64,000 nt of DNA from Magnolia sinica (GCF_029962835.1 NC_080574.1:25394001-25458000); one strand, 5' to 3'. Positions 11,801-26,700 are shown, counted from the first letter of the stretch. The notes: generated from the letters alone by a model not told the origin. A program made the numbers and translations.

Positions 11801-14800
11801 CACCGAGCGTAGGATAGAGGGAGTTGGTAGAGCCCCTATCACACATTGGTATGAGATGAAAGAGAAGTTGAAGGAGAAGTACATTCCTCTCTCATACCGT
11901 CAGAAGCTCCTTGACCAATGGCAATCCTTACGCCAAGGGTCAATGCCTGCCGCTGACTACATCGCTAAATTTGAAGAGTATGTGATGCGATGTGATATCC
12001 GAGAAGACCCTCTAGTAATGCTCTCGCGTTTCAAGACGGGCCTTTGTGCGGATCTTTAGCGCGAGCTTATTACTCGGCCCTTAACGGACTTAGATGAAGC
12101 ATATCAAGTCGTGCAGGAGTTAGAGCAATATCTGAAGGCTCCTGTCGTTCATCGTTTTGAGTCCCGAGACTCCAGTGCTAGATCTAGTTCCCAAGGAACT
12201 AGACCTAATATTGGTAGTCAACCTAGGGCACAGGCGACCATTCCGCCTAGGCCTAGGGAGGACAAGGGCAAAGGGGTTCTTGGTGCCGGTCCTAGTAACA
12301 TGAGCCAAGTGAGGTGCTATGAGTGTGGCAACCTTGGCCACATGTCTAATCAGTGTCCTACGAAGAGCCGTGGGAGAGCCTTAGTTATAGGCGAGCCCCA
12401 CGAGGGTGGAGATGACCAGGGTGATTATGAAGTTGAAGAGTATCACCCTGAAGGAGGACTTACTGATGAAGAAGAAGTGGATGGAGAAGCAACGCTTGCA
12501 GTAGTCAGGCGTGTGTTAGCTTAGTTTAGAAGTAGTGCTGACTGGCGTCGAAGCACTATCTTCTACACTATTGCCAAGTGTAGTAAAAAGAATTGTAAGG
12601 TGATAGTAGACAGTAGAAGTTGTCAGAATGTGATTTCCACTAGCACCTTAGATCGCTTAAAACTGAAATCCACACCTCATCCAGATCCGTATAAAGTTTC
12701 TTGGGTTGACAAGACATCCCTACCTGTCACCCAGCAATGTCTAGTCCCCATCGAGTTTGGGTCATACAAAGAATCCCTGTGGTGTGATGTTTTACCTATG
12801 GATGTGGGACATGTTATCCTAGGTAGACCGTGGCTATTCGATAATGATGTCACGATCTTTGGCCGTTCGAATGTGTGTACTTTTATGTATAATGGTAAAA
12901 GGATCAAACTTAATCCCATGCCACCTGAGAATACACTAGGAAAGAAGAAGGATGAGAAGGCAAGTGAGCCTAGAGAAATGGGGAAATCCAAACCTAAGTC
13001 TTTATATATAATCAGCACAAGAGAGTTTGAAAAAGAGGCTAAGGAGGATTCTATGATGTATGCCCTTGTGGCTAGAGAAATTACACCTGAGGTTCCATCA
13101 GAGTTGCCCCGTGAGGTGACCTCGGTCTGAAGGAATACATTGATGTATTTCCTGAAGACATACCGAATGAGTTGCCACCTATGAGGGGCATACAGCATGC
13201 CATTGATCTAGTCTCAGGGTCTACTCTACCGAACCTTCCTCACTACAGGATGAACCCTGCAGCGCATGCAGAATTGAAGAAGCAAGTTGATGAGCTTCTG
13301 CAAAAGGGTTTCATCCAAGAGAGTATGAGCCCGTGTGCCGTGCTTGCATTGTTGACGCCAAAGAAAGATGGCACGTGGCGCATGTGTGTGGACAGCCGTG
13401 TCATAAATAAAATTACTGTCAAGTATAGGTTCCCTATACCTAGACTTGATGATATGCTTGACATGATGGCCAAGTCCACTATATTCTCTAAGATAGACCT
13501 CAAGAGTGGATATCACCAAATTCGTATACGCCCAGGAGATGAGTGGAAGACGGCGTTTAAGACGAAAGATGGGCTGTATGAGCGATTGGTCATGCCCTTC
13601 GGCTTGACTAACGCACCCAGTACTTTCATGCGGGTGATGACACAAACTTTGAGGCCGTTCATGGAAAAATTCCTAGTGGTGTACTTTGACGATATTCTTA
13701 TTTATAGTACCACTAAAGAATCACACCTTGAACATTTAAAGAAGGTCTATAGTGTCCTTAGGAAGGAAAAGTTGTACACTAATCTTAAGAAATGTGCATT
13801 CATGTCTAACCAAGTTGTGTTCTTAGGATTTATAGTGTCATCTGAAGGGATGCGTGCAGACCCTAAAAAAGTCAGGGCCATAGTTGAGTGGCCAGAACCA
13901 AGGAACATTCACGAGGTGCGAAGTTTTCACGGCCTAGCAACTTTTTATCGTCGGTTCATTAGGGGTTTTAGTACGATCATGGCTCCCATTACCGAGTGCA
14001 TGAAAAAGAGAAAGTTCGTGTGGTCTAAAGCCGCCGTCAAGGCTTTTAAAGAAATTAAGGGCAAGATAGTGGAAGCTCCTGTCATGCGTCTACCTGACTT
14101 TTTTACAGTCTTTGTAGTAGCGTGCGATGCGTCTGGTGTCGGTATAGGTGGAGTGTTGAGTCAAGAAGGACACCCAATGGCCTATTTCAGTGAGAAATTG
14201 AATGAGGCAAAACAAAAATACTCCACTTACGACAAAGAATTTTATACGGTAGTACAATCCCTGAGACATTGGCGACACTACCTCCTACCACAAGAATTCG
14301 TTTTGTTTTCTGACCATGAGGCTTTGAGATATTTGCATTCTCAGAAGAAACTCAACCCAAGGCATGCCAAGTGGGTAGCGTTTCTTCAGAAATATTCGTT
14401 TGTTTTGAAACACAAGGCCGGGGTTGAAAACAAACCAACGGATGCCCTTAGTAGGAGAGTGGCGTTGCTCAACTCCTTGAGTGTAGAGGTAGTCGGATTT
14501 GAGCAACTGAAAGATGAATACCCCATATGTCCTGATTTTGGGGGTACTTACGCATCGCTCTCTAGTGACCAGCATATTATGGGTGAATATGTTCTAAAAG
14601 ATGGCTTTCTTTTTAAGGGAGAGACTTTGTATTTCCCGTATGTCCCTTCGTGAATTCCTCATCTGGGAGCTTCATTCGGGAGGGATAGGTGGCCATTTTG
14701 GTCGTGATAAGACTATTGCCCTCGTGGAAGATCGTTTCTAGCCAAGCCTCAAGCGAGACGTAGCCAAAGTTTTAGGGCGGTGTCGACTTATCAACCGGTA

Positions 14801-17710
14801 AAGCAAAGAAAGCAAAATACTAGGCTGTACACGCCATTGCCAGTGCCACATGCTCCATAGCAGGACATTAGTATGGACTTCGTGCTCGGGCTTCCCAAGA
14901 CTATAAAAAAGCACGATTCCGTTTTTGTCGTTGTAGACCGTTTTTCTAAAATGGCGCATTTTCTCCCATGTTCGAAGACGTCAGATGCGTCTCATGTTGC
15001 TCGTCTCTTTTTTGATGGTGTGGTGCGTCTCCATGGGTTACCTAAAACCATAGTGTCTAATCGCGATGTTCGATTTACTAGCTATTTTTGAAAGACACTG
15101 TGGCACATTATGAGAACTCGTTTGTAATTTTCTACTGCTTACCACCCACAAACAGATGGTCAAACTGAAGTGGTAAACCATAGCCTTGGAAATCTTCTAC
15201 GTTGTCTAGTGGGTGAACATGTTAAGACTTGGGACCTAATTTTACCAACTGCTGAACTTGCTTATAATGGGTCAGTTAATAGATCTACAGGGTTGAGTCC
15301 TTTTGAAATTGTAAGTGGTTATAAACCTAGAATGCCCATAGATCTCTTACCTATGTCTGTTACCCAAAGGTCTTCTGAGTCAGCCGATGCATTCGCACGC
15401 CATATTCATGATTTGCATACACATATTAGACAGCGGTTAAATAAGAGCAATGATGATTATAAAGTTTCAGCTGATTCTCATCGTAGAGTGCAAGAATTTC
15501 AAGAAGGAGACTATGTAATGGTGCGAATAAGGCCAGAGCGATTCTCTCAAGGATCTGCAAAGAAATTACAAGCGCGTAGTGCTGGACCATTCAAGATATT
15601 ACAAAAGGTTGGGTCCAACGCGTATCGGGTTGACCTTCCACCTGAAATGAGCATTAATCCAACTTTTAATGTGGAAGATCTAGTCCGTGCCCATACTCCC
15701 ATTGTTGAGACATCGTCGCTTTCATAGCCTTTTTCTGAGTTTACTACCCAACCCCTTCCACCCCCTCCTCCACCCATTACCCATAAAGAAGCAATTGAGG
15801 AAATCTTGGATGACGAGATAGTATCCACGAGAGATGGGGGTTTCCAAAGGTATCTTGTCAAGTGGAAGAACAAACCATCGTCTGAATCTACGTGGCTGTC
15901 GGGCGATGCATTACATGGTATTGATCCAGATCTACTCGAGCGCTACAAAAGTTTCAACTCGTCGGAGTCGAGTTTTTCTCACCCGAGGGGAATTGATGCG
16001 GACACAAGCGCATTCAAGGTGTACCAACGAAGAAAGCGCCAACCACAAGTGTCGTCCTTGTGGATAGGCGACTATTGAGGAGCTGAAGACCTTTCACATG
16101 TGATTGGACATATAGAAGACCCCACTCAGGGAAGACACATGTGAAAGAAGATTGGAGAAAGAAGACCGAGCGCCCAAACTTTCCCGTACTTATGTTATTT
16201 GCGTGTTTTTGACTTAGTTAGGGGTCTTTTAGTAATTTTATGTCTTTATTTGCTTATTCTAGGAGTATTTTAGTAATTTTATGTCTTTATTTGCTTATTT
16301 AAGTGGGCTAAAGCCCTAAACTCGAATTTTAACTATTGATTAATGAAAAGCAAACCCTTTGGTTGCCTCCTTCCTCTCTTCTCTCTAATGGTGCTTCTTC
16401 TCTCCCCTTGATCTTCTTCTTCTAATTTCTTCTTGTGCCCCTCCAACTTCTTCAAGGTAATAATTTTCTTCCTTTTATTTTCCAGTTTTGGCTAATCCTT
16501 CTTCGATCAAAATCTTGAGAACCGATCTAAACCCTAAATCCCCAAATTCTCAAATCCCTAATCCGAGAAACTTCTTGGTTCTTCGGACTAGTGATCTTCA
16601 TTGATCGATTGGGTGTGACCATGCAAGATTGGGAGGTCTCATCCCTCGCCGGATCCAACCTAAGTAGTAATTGAATTCCATAATCCATGGTTGTAGTGAT
16701 GGCCCGCTCCATTGCATGTTTCCTTTATGATTTTCTCAGTTATGATGATTACTGTTAGAATTTTAGATCATTTATTCCTTTTATTTCCGCTGTTTAATTA
16801 TCTCCATGAGCATGCATCATAATTAGGGCTGTCCTGCGTCAAAGAGAAGTGGTAACTTTGGAATTAGTGGCCCCTATATACCAAACAAAGTTTAGAATTG
16901 GTGTATTGGGTACTGCATCATTCACCAGTGATGCATGTCGCCCTGTAATGGACTGTTTCAGGCCAAAATGGCCTGATATAGCCATATTATTCATGGACGA
17001 TACTAGTACAAATCAGGCAATACGTACCAATAGTGTTATCAAAATCGTACGATTTATCATATGAATCGTACGATTCATACCATATCGTATGGGTGTACGA
17101 TTTGAATCGTACACCCAAATTGCAAATCCCAAATAATCATATGATAATCGTACCGAATCGTATGAATTGTATGATAATTGTAGATTACATAAATGGGCCC
17201 AAATTTTACTTAAAAAATTCAAAAAATTCAAAAAATTCAAAAAAATAAAAAAATAAAATCAAATTTTCTTCTTTCTTTGTACCCTTTTGCTCATAAAAAA
17301 AGGCCTCCCCTATTAAATATATCCTCAATTTTTCTTTAGAGAGAGGGGGGCAAGAGGAGATTCGGGGATTTTGATATTCAAAAAGCAAAACCAAAGAAAT
17401 CAAAATACTATTTACAATGGAATCGAATGCCATTTTTTCTAACATGATTCTACACTTAAGAAAGGTACAAAAGAACAAAATTATTAAAGGACTCTTGTAT
17501 GTTTTTTAAGATAAACTTTCGAAAGACAACAAAAGAAAACAAAGGAAAAAGACAAAAATCCTTTAATATCATGATATGCATACTATATACATTTTCTCAA
17601 TTGATAATATCATGATATGTATTACGTTTTTTGGTACAAGTTGAAGGGAAATGGATGATTAATGAATTTTTAATCTTTTCTAATTTACATATATTTTTTC
17701 ATTTGTTTTT

Positions 17711-17750
<40 letters not shown>

Positions 17751-20700
17751 AAACTTACAATTTACGATACGATTCAACCCCTTTTACGATTTGCGATACA
17801 ATAACAATTTTGACAACATTGTGTACCAAGGTATTAAAAAATAGTTGCATAACGGCCATTACAGAAAAAAATGGCCCGTAACGGCCATTACGGCCCCATG
17901 ACGAGCCACTACGGGTCCGAGATAGGTTTTCTTTGAAAGGAAAGAGTGGGGGGGGGGGGTTGGGGTTTGAAAAAGAAAATGGTTGTAAGGACCGTTATGG
18001 CCACTGTTACCATTATACATTCTGATTTTGGACAATATTCCATACCTTGATACCAAAACACTTCTATGAGCTAGTGTCTTCCTCAAGTTATGTCATTGTC
18101 TCTGTTAAGTGTCCATTTATTTGTCATGTATCTGTTGGCACTAAAATTTTGCTGAGTCCAAACTGCACTAATCATCCTTGGCCAGCACAAGACGGTCTGC
18201 ACTCATCTCCAAGTTAGTGCAAGTTCAGATCATGTACTGACTAAGGTCAGTGCAAGACCATCAATGGCGCTCCGTGCTAATGGTCAAGGCCAGCAAGGCA
18301 CCCTTTAGACATGCTCCGTGATAGCTCAGGATGACAGCCAACAAGTTCCAAGGAATCGAAGTTCGATCCCCGCTCCTTGTCTAAGGGCAGTGTGTGGGCC
18401 TGAGGAAGCCACATCACACTTTCTTCAAGGCCACGCAGCACCAGTCTATTCAGCAAAATTCCACTTCGTGCTAGCACCCGCCAACAGAAAACACTGAATT
18501 ATCCAAACTCGAAATGTGTCCCCAAACTGCCTAATCAACCTTTAGGCAGGAAATAACTGTGTAATCCATCACTATAAATACCCCTTGGTGCCTTCATTTC
18601 TGCCATTCACGCACAACTCATACTATTTGGCTTCTGGGATTGCACAAGAGCTCTTTGGATCCTCTGCAAAGCTTTCTTTTCCTTCTCCCACACTGGCTTT
18701 GCACTAGCCTATGGGCTAGACCTCCAGCAGTGGCTCTATGCCAACTAAGTACTAGCAGTCTGGCCCAAGCTAACTGTTTGAGATGCCTCAGTAGTGGCCT
18801 AGCGTTGACTGTTCAGGACTGGTGGTAGCTCTGCAGTGACTATCCACAGCTCCAAGCAGTGACCCCACACTCTGTTTGAACTGTTAAATAGCACTCCCAA
18901 GGTGGTCCCGTGCTAACTGTCAAGGCAATCCGCGCTGACCCTTGGTTTGCTACAGTAGAATAGCCTAATGTTGTTGCTGTCTGAGGTCTTTGGAATGCCT
19001 CAGGGTAAGATAGACGTGTTGCCGGAACTTTTGAACTTCTTAAAGCTATATAAGACATGAACACCAGGCCATTTGAGTCCTTGAATTGAAGCACCAGAAT
19101 GCTTTGCCTAATCAATGATCTGGACACTCTGAAGATGAAAGACAGATAAGGACTGTATGCATCATTTGTATTAGTCTACTCTATACCATATAGTAAATTA
19201 GTTCTCTTTGATTTTTACTTTTTTAGTCGAGAGTTTTTCTTCGAGGAATATAATGAAAGGCATGTGCGGCCAGACCACAACCTGGAATGACTTTGTTTCC
19301 CATGTTAATAAAAGCCTCTCAAAAGTTCATGTTTGGGTGCATATTCTTGCAATGGAGTCAATATTTGAAATAACATCAAATCTTATCGATCAATAGACAT
19401 TTGTGTTGAACAATCACATAAATTGGATATTCTACAAATCCACTATGTTAAGTTTTGCATGTTTATCATTGCACGCACTCTATCATTGTATTCCACCACT
19501 ATGTTAACACATCGCATTTGGACACCTTAGTGAAAGGGGCATTGGCCTATAATAGCTTCAGAAAGAGATAATATACACACCATATGTGTCGGGAATATAC
19601 ACTTTTTTCAGCTCTTGGTATTAGAATAGTACCAATGCATACACAAAAAATTAGGGCGTGGATATCAGTCCCTTTTTATAAATTAACAAAAATATATCTA
19701 TATATCATGCTGTAAATTACAATTATATACTAAATTTTTTGTCATATGCATATTTTACATATGATTGCCTATTATCCTGCCTATTCCCCCCCCCTGCCCT
19801 TGCCTACTATGTCACGTAGCCAACAAAATAACAGCAATAAAAGATAGGGAAGTAATAGAAGCATAACAAAGGGATAGAGCCAGATTTAAATCTTGGGCGG
19901 TCTGGTCAGAGTGTCGGACTGGAATTGGGCAAAACAATGGGCCAGGTCACTTGATGCCAATTTTAGGAAAAAAGCCTTATGACTTTGGACCACCCAGTTC
20001 AACTGGCCCAAGGTCTGGCACGGTCATTTGACATGACAGATCAATTGCTTTCTTTTCAAAATTAGATAGATAAGAAGCCAACAAAGCTTAACAGTAGTCA
20101 AACCATCGACCTCCTAGGTCTAAAGGATGTTAGTATACCAACCACTTTAATAAATGTGCTTTTGTTGTATGATGGGTACCTGATGCAGGATCGATTCATG
20201 AACTAACATGTGAGATCAAATAACCGAATTAAGATATTTAACCAAAAAACACAAACGTAGCTATATTCATCACAAATATCATGAAAATCAAAAGAAAATC
20301 ATGCATAATCCTGACCTAAGTTACCAACATTGTAACACAAGATCATTAAATAAAAAGAAATTACGATCTAATGGATGTAAGGACATCCAATTAACATAGG
20401 ATATTGTCTATTTCAAAATAAGAAACCTAATATAACATAGGGTGAAAATTAGGGTTTGGGTAATTTGGGAAAGTAGGAAATTTACGTTTAGGGTTAGGGT
20501 TTGGATTTTGGATGGGTATGAGAAAGTTAGGTTTGGGAGAAGACTAAGATTTGGCATGGGAGAATTAAGAATCTGAAGAAACTACCTGAATGGGAAAGAA
20601 AAGAGAAGATGGTGTGGGGATAAATGGAGACCTCACACCTCCGTTGATGAAAATTAGCCTCGCACCAATCTTCCTTCCAAATCGCCTGTAAATATCTTCA

Positions 20701-23700
20701 AATCACATGAAGATGAGAGAAGAAAGAAAGAGTTTTTTTTTTTTTTTTTTAAATCACAAAATTCAATGAGGGAGAGGTCACACGCCCTCCTCTTTTTATA
20801 GATTCAAGAAGTTTCAAAAATTACAAAAATCCCGTCTTGTAAACTTTAATGAAAATAGCCCTAGTATGAATAAAATCAACTAAAACACTCATAATGTGTC
20901 AAAATATAAAAGAATCAAAAACTAAATCCTAAAATATGATAAATTCTAAAATTGATGTAGATGATTAACGATCAATGGCCCGATTATGTGATCCATGTGA
21001 TCCAATGGCCCGATCGTCGCGTCCCTCTGATCCAACGATCTAGATCACTCCATAAAGCAACCCATGTGCATCTTCCCAGTGTGGGATCTTTCAGATGCTC
21101 ACACATGCACATGGGGTCTTCAGCACGATTACGGGTACTCACCTAGCCACAGGAAAATCGGCACGGCCCGCCTCCTCCTCTGATATGTACGTAAGGGTGT
21201 ATGTGACGTGATGTCTTCATCAATACCATTTTATTTAACTAAATGTCATGGGTTAGATGATTTGGCCATTTGGGAACCGCTGACAAAAACAGGTGAGTCT
21301 GATCTGGGTTTTCAAACGTTGAATGGAACTGTAGCAGAAAGAGCAGAGTTCAACATTTCAAAGAAACGCATGTTTATCATAAAGAAAGAATGGTAAGGAA
21401 ATTTTTCTATATTCGATGAACAAGAAGATAGTATTTTATTATATTACATATTTAAATAGACAGCTTATGGCTTGTTTAGATTTGTAAAAAGCATGGGAAA
21501 GGAAATAGTGTTTCTCAGGAAACCTTATTGCTAGGAAACTATGAGAAAGAGAATATAGTTTTCCTTGTTTGTTTTCACAAGATTTTCCAAGAAATTTGGA
21601 CTTATTTTCAATTCTTTGTTTGGCAAAAGAATTTTTTACTTGAAAAAAAATAAAATCCTAACAGTTATTGCAATATGTCAGCTTAGCACATTTAGCAAGA
21701 ATGGGGCATTGGAAAATGAATAATTGCACATGCATGTGGCATACAAAACATATGTGGGACACTTGAAGTTGAATTGTGGCACATGAAAGGTACTTGAAGC
21801 TGTATGATGGTACATATTACATAAGAGACACATTGGCACATTTGACATGTAGGCACTCAAAGCTCGTGCGTAACACTTGTGCACAGTGGCACATTGGCAC
21901 ATATGGCATATATGGAGCAAGTGAAGTTGTACAAAGGCACGTGTCACATTGGCATGTGGGGTGCAAAGGGAAACAATTGTCTGCAAACCTTGGTCAAAGG
22001 GGCCCCCTTGTAACCCTCACTATTGAAAAGGTACCACATGTGTAGATAAGATGTGGGGTTGGCATTTGACGCATGCACATGACGTTATAATGGTATTGTC
22101 CAACTCACATAACTTGTAATGGCAACGTCCATCTTCGTGCCATTGCAAGGATTGCCAAATGCGGGGGCTACAGGGATCAAATGGCATATTGGCACATGTG
22201 ATGTTATAATGGCATTGTCCAAATCACGTAACTTGTAATGGCATTGTCCATCTTTGTGCCATTGCAAGGATTGCCAAATGCGGGGGTTACAGGGACCAAA
22301 TGGCACGTTGGTGCATGTGACGTTATAATGGCATTGCCAAATGTGGAGGTTACATAGACCAAATGGCACATTGGCACATGTGATGTTGTTATGGCATTCT
22401 GCAAATCACGTAACTTGTAATCGACATGTCCATCTTTGTGCCATTACAAGGACTGCCAAATGCGAGGGTTACTGAGACCAAATGGCACATAGGCGCATGT
22501 GACGTTGTCATGACATTGTCCAAATCACATAACTTGTAATGGCAATGTCCAACTTTGTGCCATTACAATGACTGCAAAATTGGGGGTTGCAAGGACCAAA
22601 TGGCACATTGGGGCATATGAGGTTGTAATGGCATTGTCCAAATCACATGGACCACATCACATTGGGGGTTACATTGGCAAATGTGACACATGTGAGACTA
22701 TCAAAGGTGGATGATGCCACATTTGGGTTTGACTCTTGAAAACTCATTTTATTTCCATTGTGGGAAAAATAATTTCTTAGGGGAGGAAGCGAGAAAACTA
22801 ATTTAATGATTTTTTTCAATTAAAAAAAAAAAAAAAGAGTAAGCAAGAAATTGTGTTTCTCACAAATTCCCACACAAAAGGACTTACAAACAAAGGAAAG
22901 TTAGTTTCATGGGGAACAGAGTTTCATTTCCCTTCTTTTCTATGAATCCAAACAGGCCCTTGGAGAAAATGATGATTTAAAGCCGTACAACTTATTAGAC
23001 TTGAAAAATAAATTCAACATATCCATGAAATATATCTTCCCAAAAAGCGCTTAATTCCATTTAAACCAGGATTAGTATCTTACAGTTACTGCATTAAGAA
23101 GAGCAGGGCGTTCCTCCATACTCTCTCCTAGCCCAAAGCCTCCTATCCAGTAACCTAAATCAAGCATTTTTTCAACAATTTCAGAAAATTTGAAGCATCA
23201 AAGAAGCAATCTATGTCTGAGACTCTGAAGAAATGAACTTTTAGTGAACCAAATCAAATACTTTCTGAGATTCAGAAATGGGAAACAATACAGTAAGTCA
23301 TGCCCTATTGTAATAGGGTACATTTACCAATCACAGGATGCCATGTGATAACTTAAAATCACTTAAGAAAAAAAAAATCAGAAAAAAAATACATGAAGTG
23401 ATTTTATATACCACATGCCCCTCGTTGAATGGTACGGTCCGCTATTACGGTCGAGCATGACCTACTATATCATTTTCCTCCAGAAATTAACATAAGGAGG
23501 AAATGATCAAATAATCAAAGTCCAATCTTTTCCTCACTTCCTACAAAATTGAGGTGAAAATATGACATAGCACAAACAACTAAGAGCACATGAAGTAATT
23601 GCACATGGGTTGCAGACACATGTTATGCAATTTAGCATAATAAATACATTTTTATAGTAATATACAAATATTCAGCACTTACAGGCTTCAGCTATAGCAA

Positions 23701-26700
23701 ACAACAGCTGATTTTTTATTTTTTTTTTCAAAGGGTAATATTCAAATTTGTTAACAAAGCAACATATTAGTACAACAGGAACATCTCAAGAGCTGCAATG
23801 AAAGCTCGAAGAGGACCTTCCCCAGGACCCCAGCAAACAACAAAACACCCGAATACACCAGCCAAAACTGCTAATGCTCTTGCTTGCAGGCTTCTGAGAT
23901 TGAAAATCAGCAGCTCATCTCTGGACGACCTTGCTTTCGCCTGAAAATCCGTGGTTTCATTCGCCTCCCTCCCCACATGCTGGAAAGAAGGCTGAAGGGA
24001 GAGAGCCCCAAAGCTTCCAAAACCAGGCCAGCGACTCAGGTTGTCCCTGATCTCAGCCCACCTATAAAATCACGTACCCAGTCTCTGTTTGTCAAGCTCA
24101 GGTGACACATTGTCCTACTTTCTTGTTAGTTTCTGTGTAATCTGGACATGGAGACGTGTCTCAATAATGGGCAAAATGCATCAGATGCATTTTTTAACAA
24201 TAGTTACCCGAAACGGGGAGCGGGAACTGGTCTCAAGAAGAGTTCCCAATACATTTTCTTTTCTTTTTTTATAAACCCATTTTCATCTTTTCTTCCGAGG
24301 TAACTTAGGAAGAACCAAATAGGATTGAAGGGGACTTCCGACGATTGGTTCTCATGTATGAAGAAAATTGAGCTGAATACACATATAGGTAAGAAAAGTT
24401 TGTGAATTCAGAATAAATAAATACTTGAACATAAATTACTGTGATTGTGTTTTAGGATTTTAAACTATAGCTGCACATTGTTCAGGTGCTTCTTTACTTT
24501 TGAATTGATCTACATGTACAAAAGATTAAAGTTATGGGTTCTTATCTTTTGTATGTCTCATGACGTAGCATTTGGTTCCTCAAGAGGCATGGTTTTGATT
24601 TGTGAATATCGGTATCAGCTTAGCCGAAAAACGATATGATACAGGCATCACATTATGGTATCAGCCTGTATCGGTTGAAAAAAATATATATTTAACCAAA
24701 GATTTATGGAAAAAAAAAAAGCAGAAAAGGAGAAACTATGAGATATAAAAGAATCCACCACTTTTTGTATTGTGGACATGTATATAATGGTGTATCCGAC
24801 CTTTCTTTTATAATAATGTTGTCCGTCGGCTTGACTTATTCAAAGTTAACCAAATGGGCCATAATTGAACACGAACCAAACATGATTTGGTGAATTAAGG
24901 CCCAATTCATTGAAATACAACAAAACGAGGGTTAGAACAAACAAAAACAAAGTGATGGTTTACCCTTTTCTGATTTTTCACATATCTTTTATATGTTGAA
25001 TCCCATCCAACTTCGATTTGTTGAATCCCATCCAAATCTTTTATATTATCCCCAAATTAAGCCTAGATCTAGTCTAAAATGACTTCTCCTCCATGGTTTA
25101 AATGAAAAAGAAGATAAAATTTTTGAAAAACAAAATTCAAATTTGGGCCTTTATGGCCGTATCACATGCCCGATACAAGTCAATTCAGCCCTGTATCATG
25201 TATCATATTCAGCCGATATAGATACGAGGTGCCCGTATTGATATTTCAATTCATACTCAAAGGTCCACACTAACCCTTCCATTTTAGCAAAGCATCCAAT
25301 TCTAGCTATTGCCTTTTATTTGTTAATTTGTTATATTATTTAGTTTTTAACACTCTAACTAGGTATCTTTCATAAGCACTTGAAAGTTGAAATTAAAGGC
25401 CTGGACCTAGCATGCAAATACCATTTTACATCACATATAATCCAAGTAGCAGTATGGAGCCACAATGCCACAGAAACTTGGTTTGTTCGTGCCCATGCCT
25501 AAAAGTAGCATAGCCTTGCTATCTCTCTTGGCTATGTGGATCATAGGGATGCATTCTAGAATAGCTAAGCACTCCCAAAATTTTTGCAAAACCTCTTCAT
25601 AGTGCAAAATTCAAACTCATCTTCAACCTAGTCATTCTATTTGACGAGCCACCTTATCCTTAGCTAAGGGCCTGTTTGGTTTTCCAATTTCCAGTGTAAT
25701 TCAGAGTAAATGAGCCTTCATTGCCATTTTAGGGTGTTTGTTTAAGAGGGAAGTATGGCACAAAAATCTATAGTGAAATACAAAAGTAAACGGGTAAAGG
25801 AAAATGTAATCAGTACATTTTTGCACTATAGAATTACCATTTTTCCAATGATGGCCCTCAAAGCAAACAATGGTAGAATGTAATCATTGCAGTCGAATGT
25901 AAGTGGTACACAATTACATGGTAAGTAATCATTGCCCATTTTCAGTCAACAACTGTTATAATTGGAAAAACCAAACACCCCCTAAAAGTAAAATGGTGGA
26001 GAAAACAATAAAACAAAGATGATTCATCACAAAACATCCAGCTAGAGACTCATCAACAACACATGCAAGGCAGTCATTTAAGTCTTGAGAGTTGAGTTAT
26101 ATGAGGTTATGTCAGAAATGCTTTGAGATTTTCTTTTATATTAAATGCATTTCTACTGTTATATATTTGGGAGACTTCAGTAGGTCTGCTTAATATCTGA
26201 ATTGCTATAAATAAAATCATTACAATATGCACTCCCCTATCACTTTCCATTCAAATCAGGCATCTTCCATTTGTAATATTTGAATAGGTTATTGAGCCTT
26301 ACAATTTAATACGTAAGCAATATTCTAGAATTTTGAATTTCCAAGAAATTTTTGATAAAGAAGCTAGAGAATAGGCACCACAAAGAGTCAAACTAACCTG
26401 AAACGTTTCTCCTTGCAACTTCTTGAGCACAACGCTTGCGCTCTTCTAAACTGGATCCTCCAACAATGGCTCCCAAAATAGTTCCTCCGCCTGCCTAAAT
26501 TATTTAAAATAAAAACAACATCATGTCATTTATTTCAAAATAATTATAAGATGCATGAGGAGAACACAAAACATGACCACATAGTGCAACATAGTGATGC
26601 TCTTATCAAGGCCTTAAAGCAATTGAATGTGCAGTACACGAGAACAGAAATAAATAATGCTGTAGCAAAACGAATAAAATTTTAACATGGAGATTCTTAA

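Larger units (their letters stand above)
10120..16841 (+). mobile_element. Ty3/gypsy chromovirus LTR retrotransposon fossil in QTRT2 intron 5
   Basis: A 6.7 kb element on the plus strand, antisense to QTRT2. The order is LTR, tRNA-iMet primer-binding site, gag, protease, reverse transcriptase-RNase H, integrase, chromodomain, polypurine tract, LTR. Integrase after RT and a C-terminal chromodomain place it in the chromovirus branch of Ty3/gypsy. Structurally it is full-length, but the coding region is broken, by roughly half a dozen breaks. The two 848-bp LTRs differ at about 29-30 positions by my hand count (about 3.5%, mostly transitions), so insertion was perhaps one to several million years ago, or more if this lineage evolves slowly. 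No 5-bp target duplication is seen. Confidence 0.95.

Noticed and set aside
13172-15727. Host polymerase or integrase-like gene
   Set aside because: It lies between matching 848-bp LTRs with PBS and PPT, so it belongs to the gypsy fossil.
17206-17478. 90-codon minus-strand frame rich in F, E and K
   Set aside because: It arises from AT-rich repeats (AAAAAATTC runs) at the edge of a TIR element.
22085-22404. Two periodic minus-strand frames ([13 protein letters not shown]-like repeats)
   Set aside because: The periodicity comes from the 119-bp minisatellite. This is not a repeat protein.
22081-22696. CRISPR-like array
   Set aside because: Units are contiguous with no unique spacers of regular size, in a plant nuclear intron.
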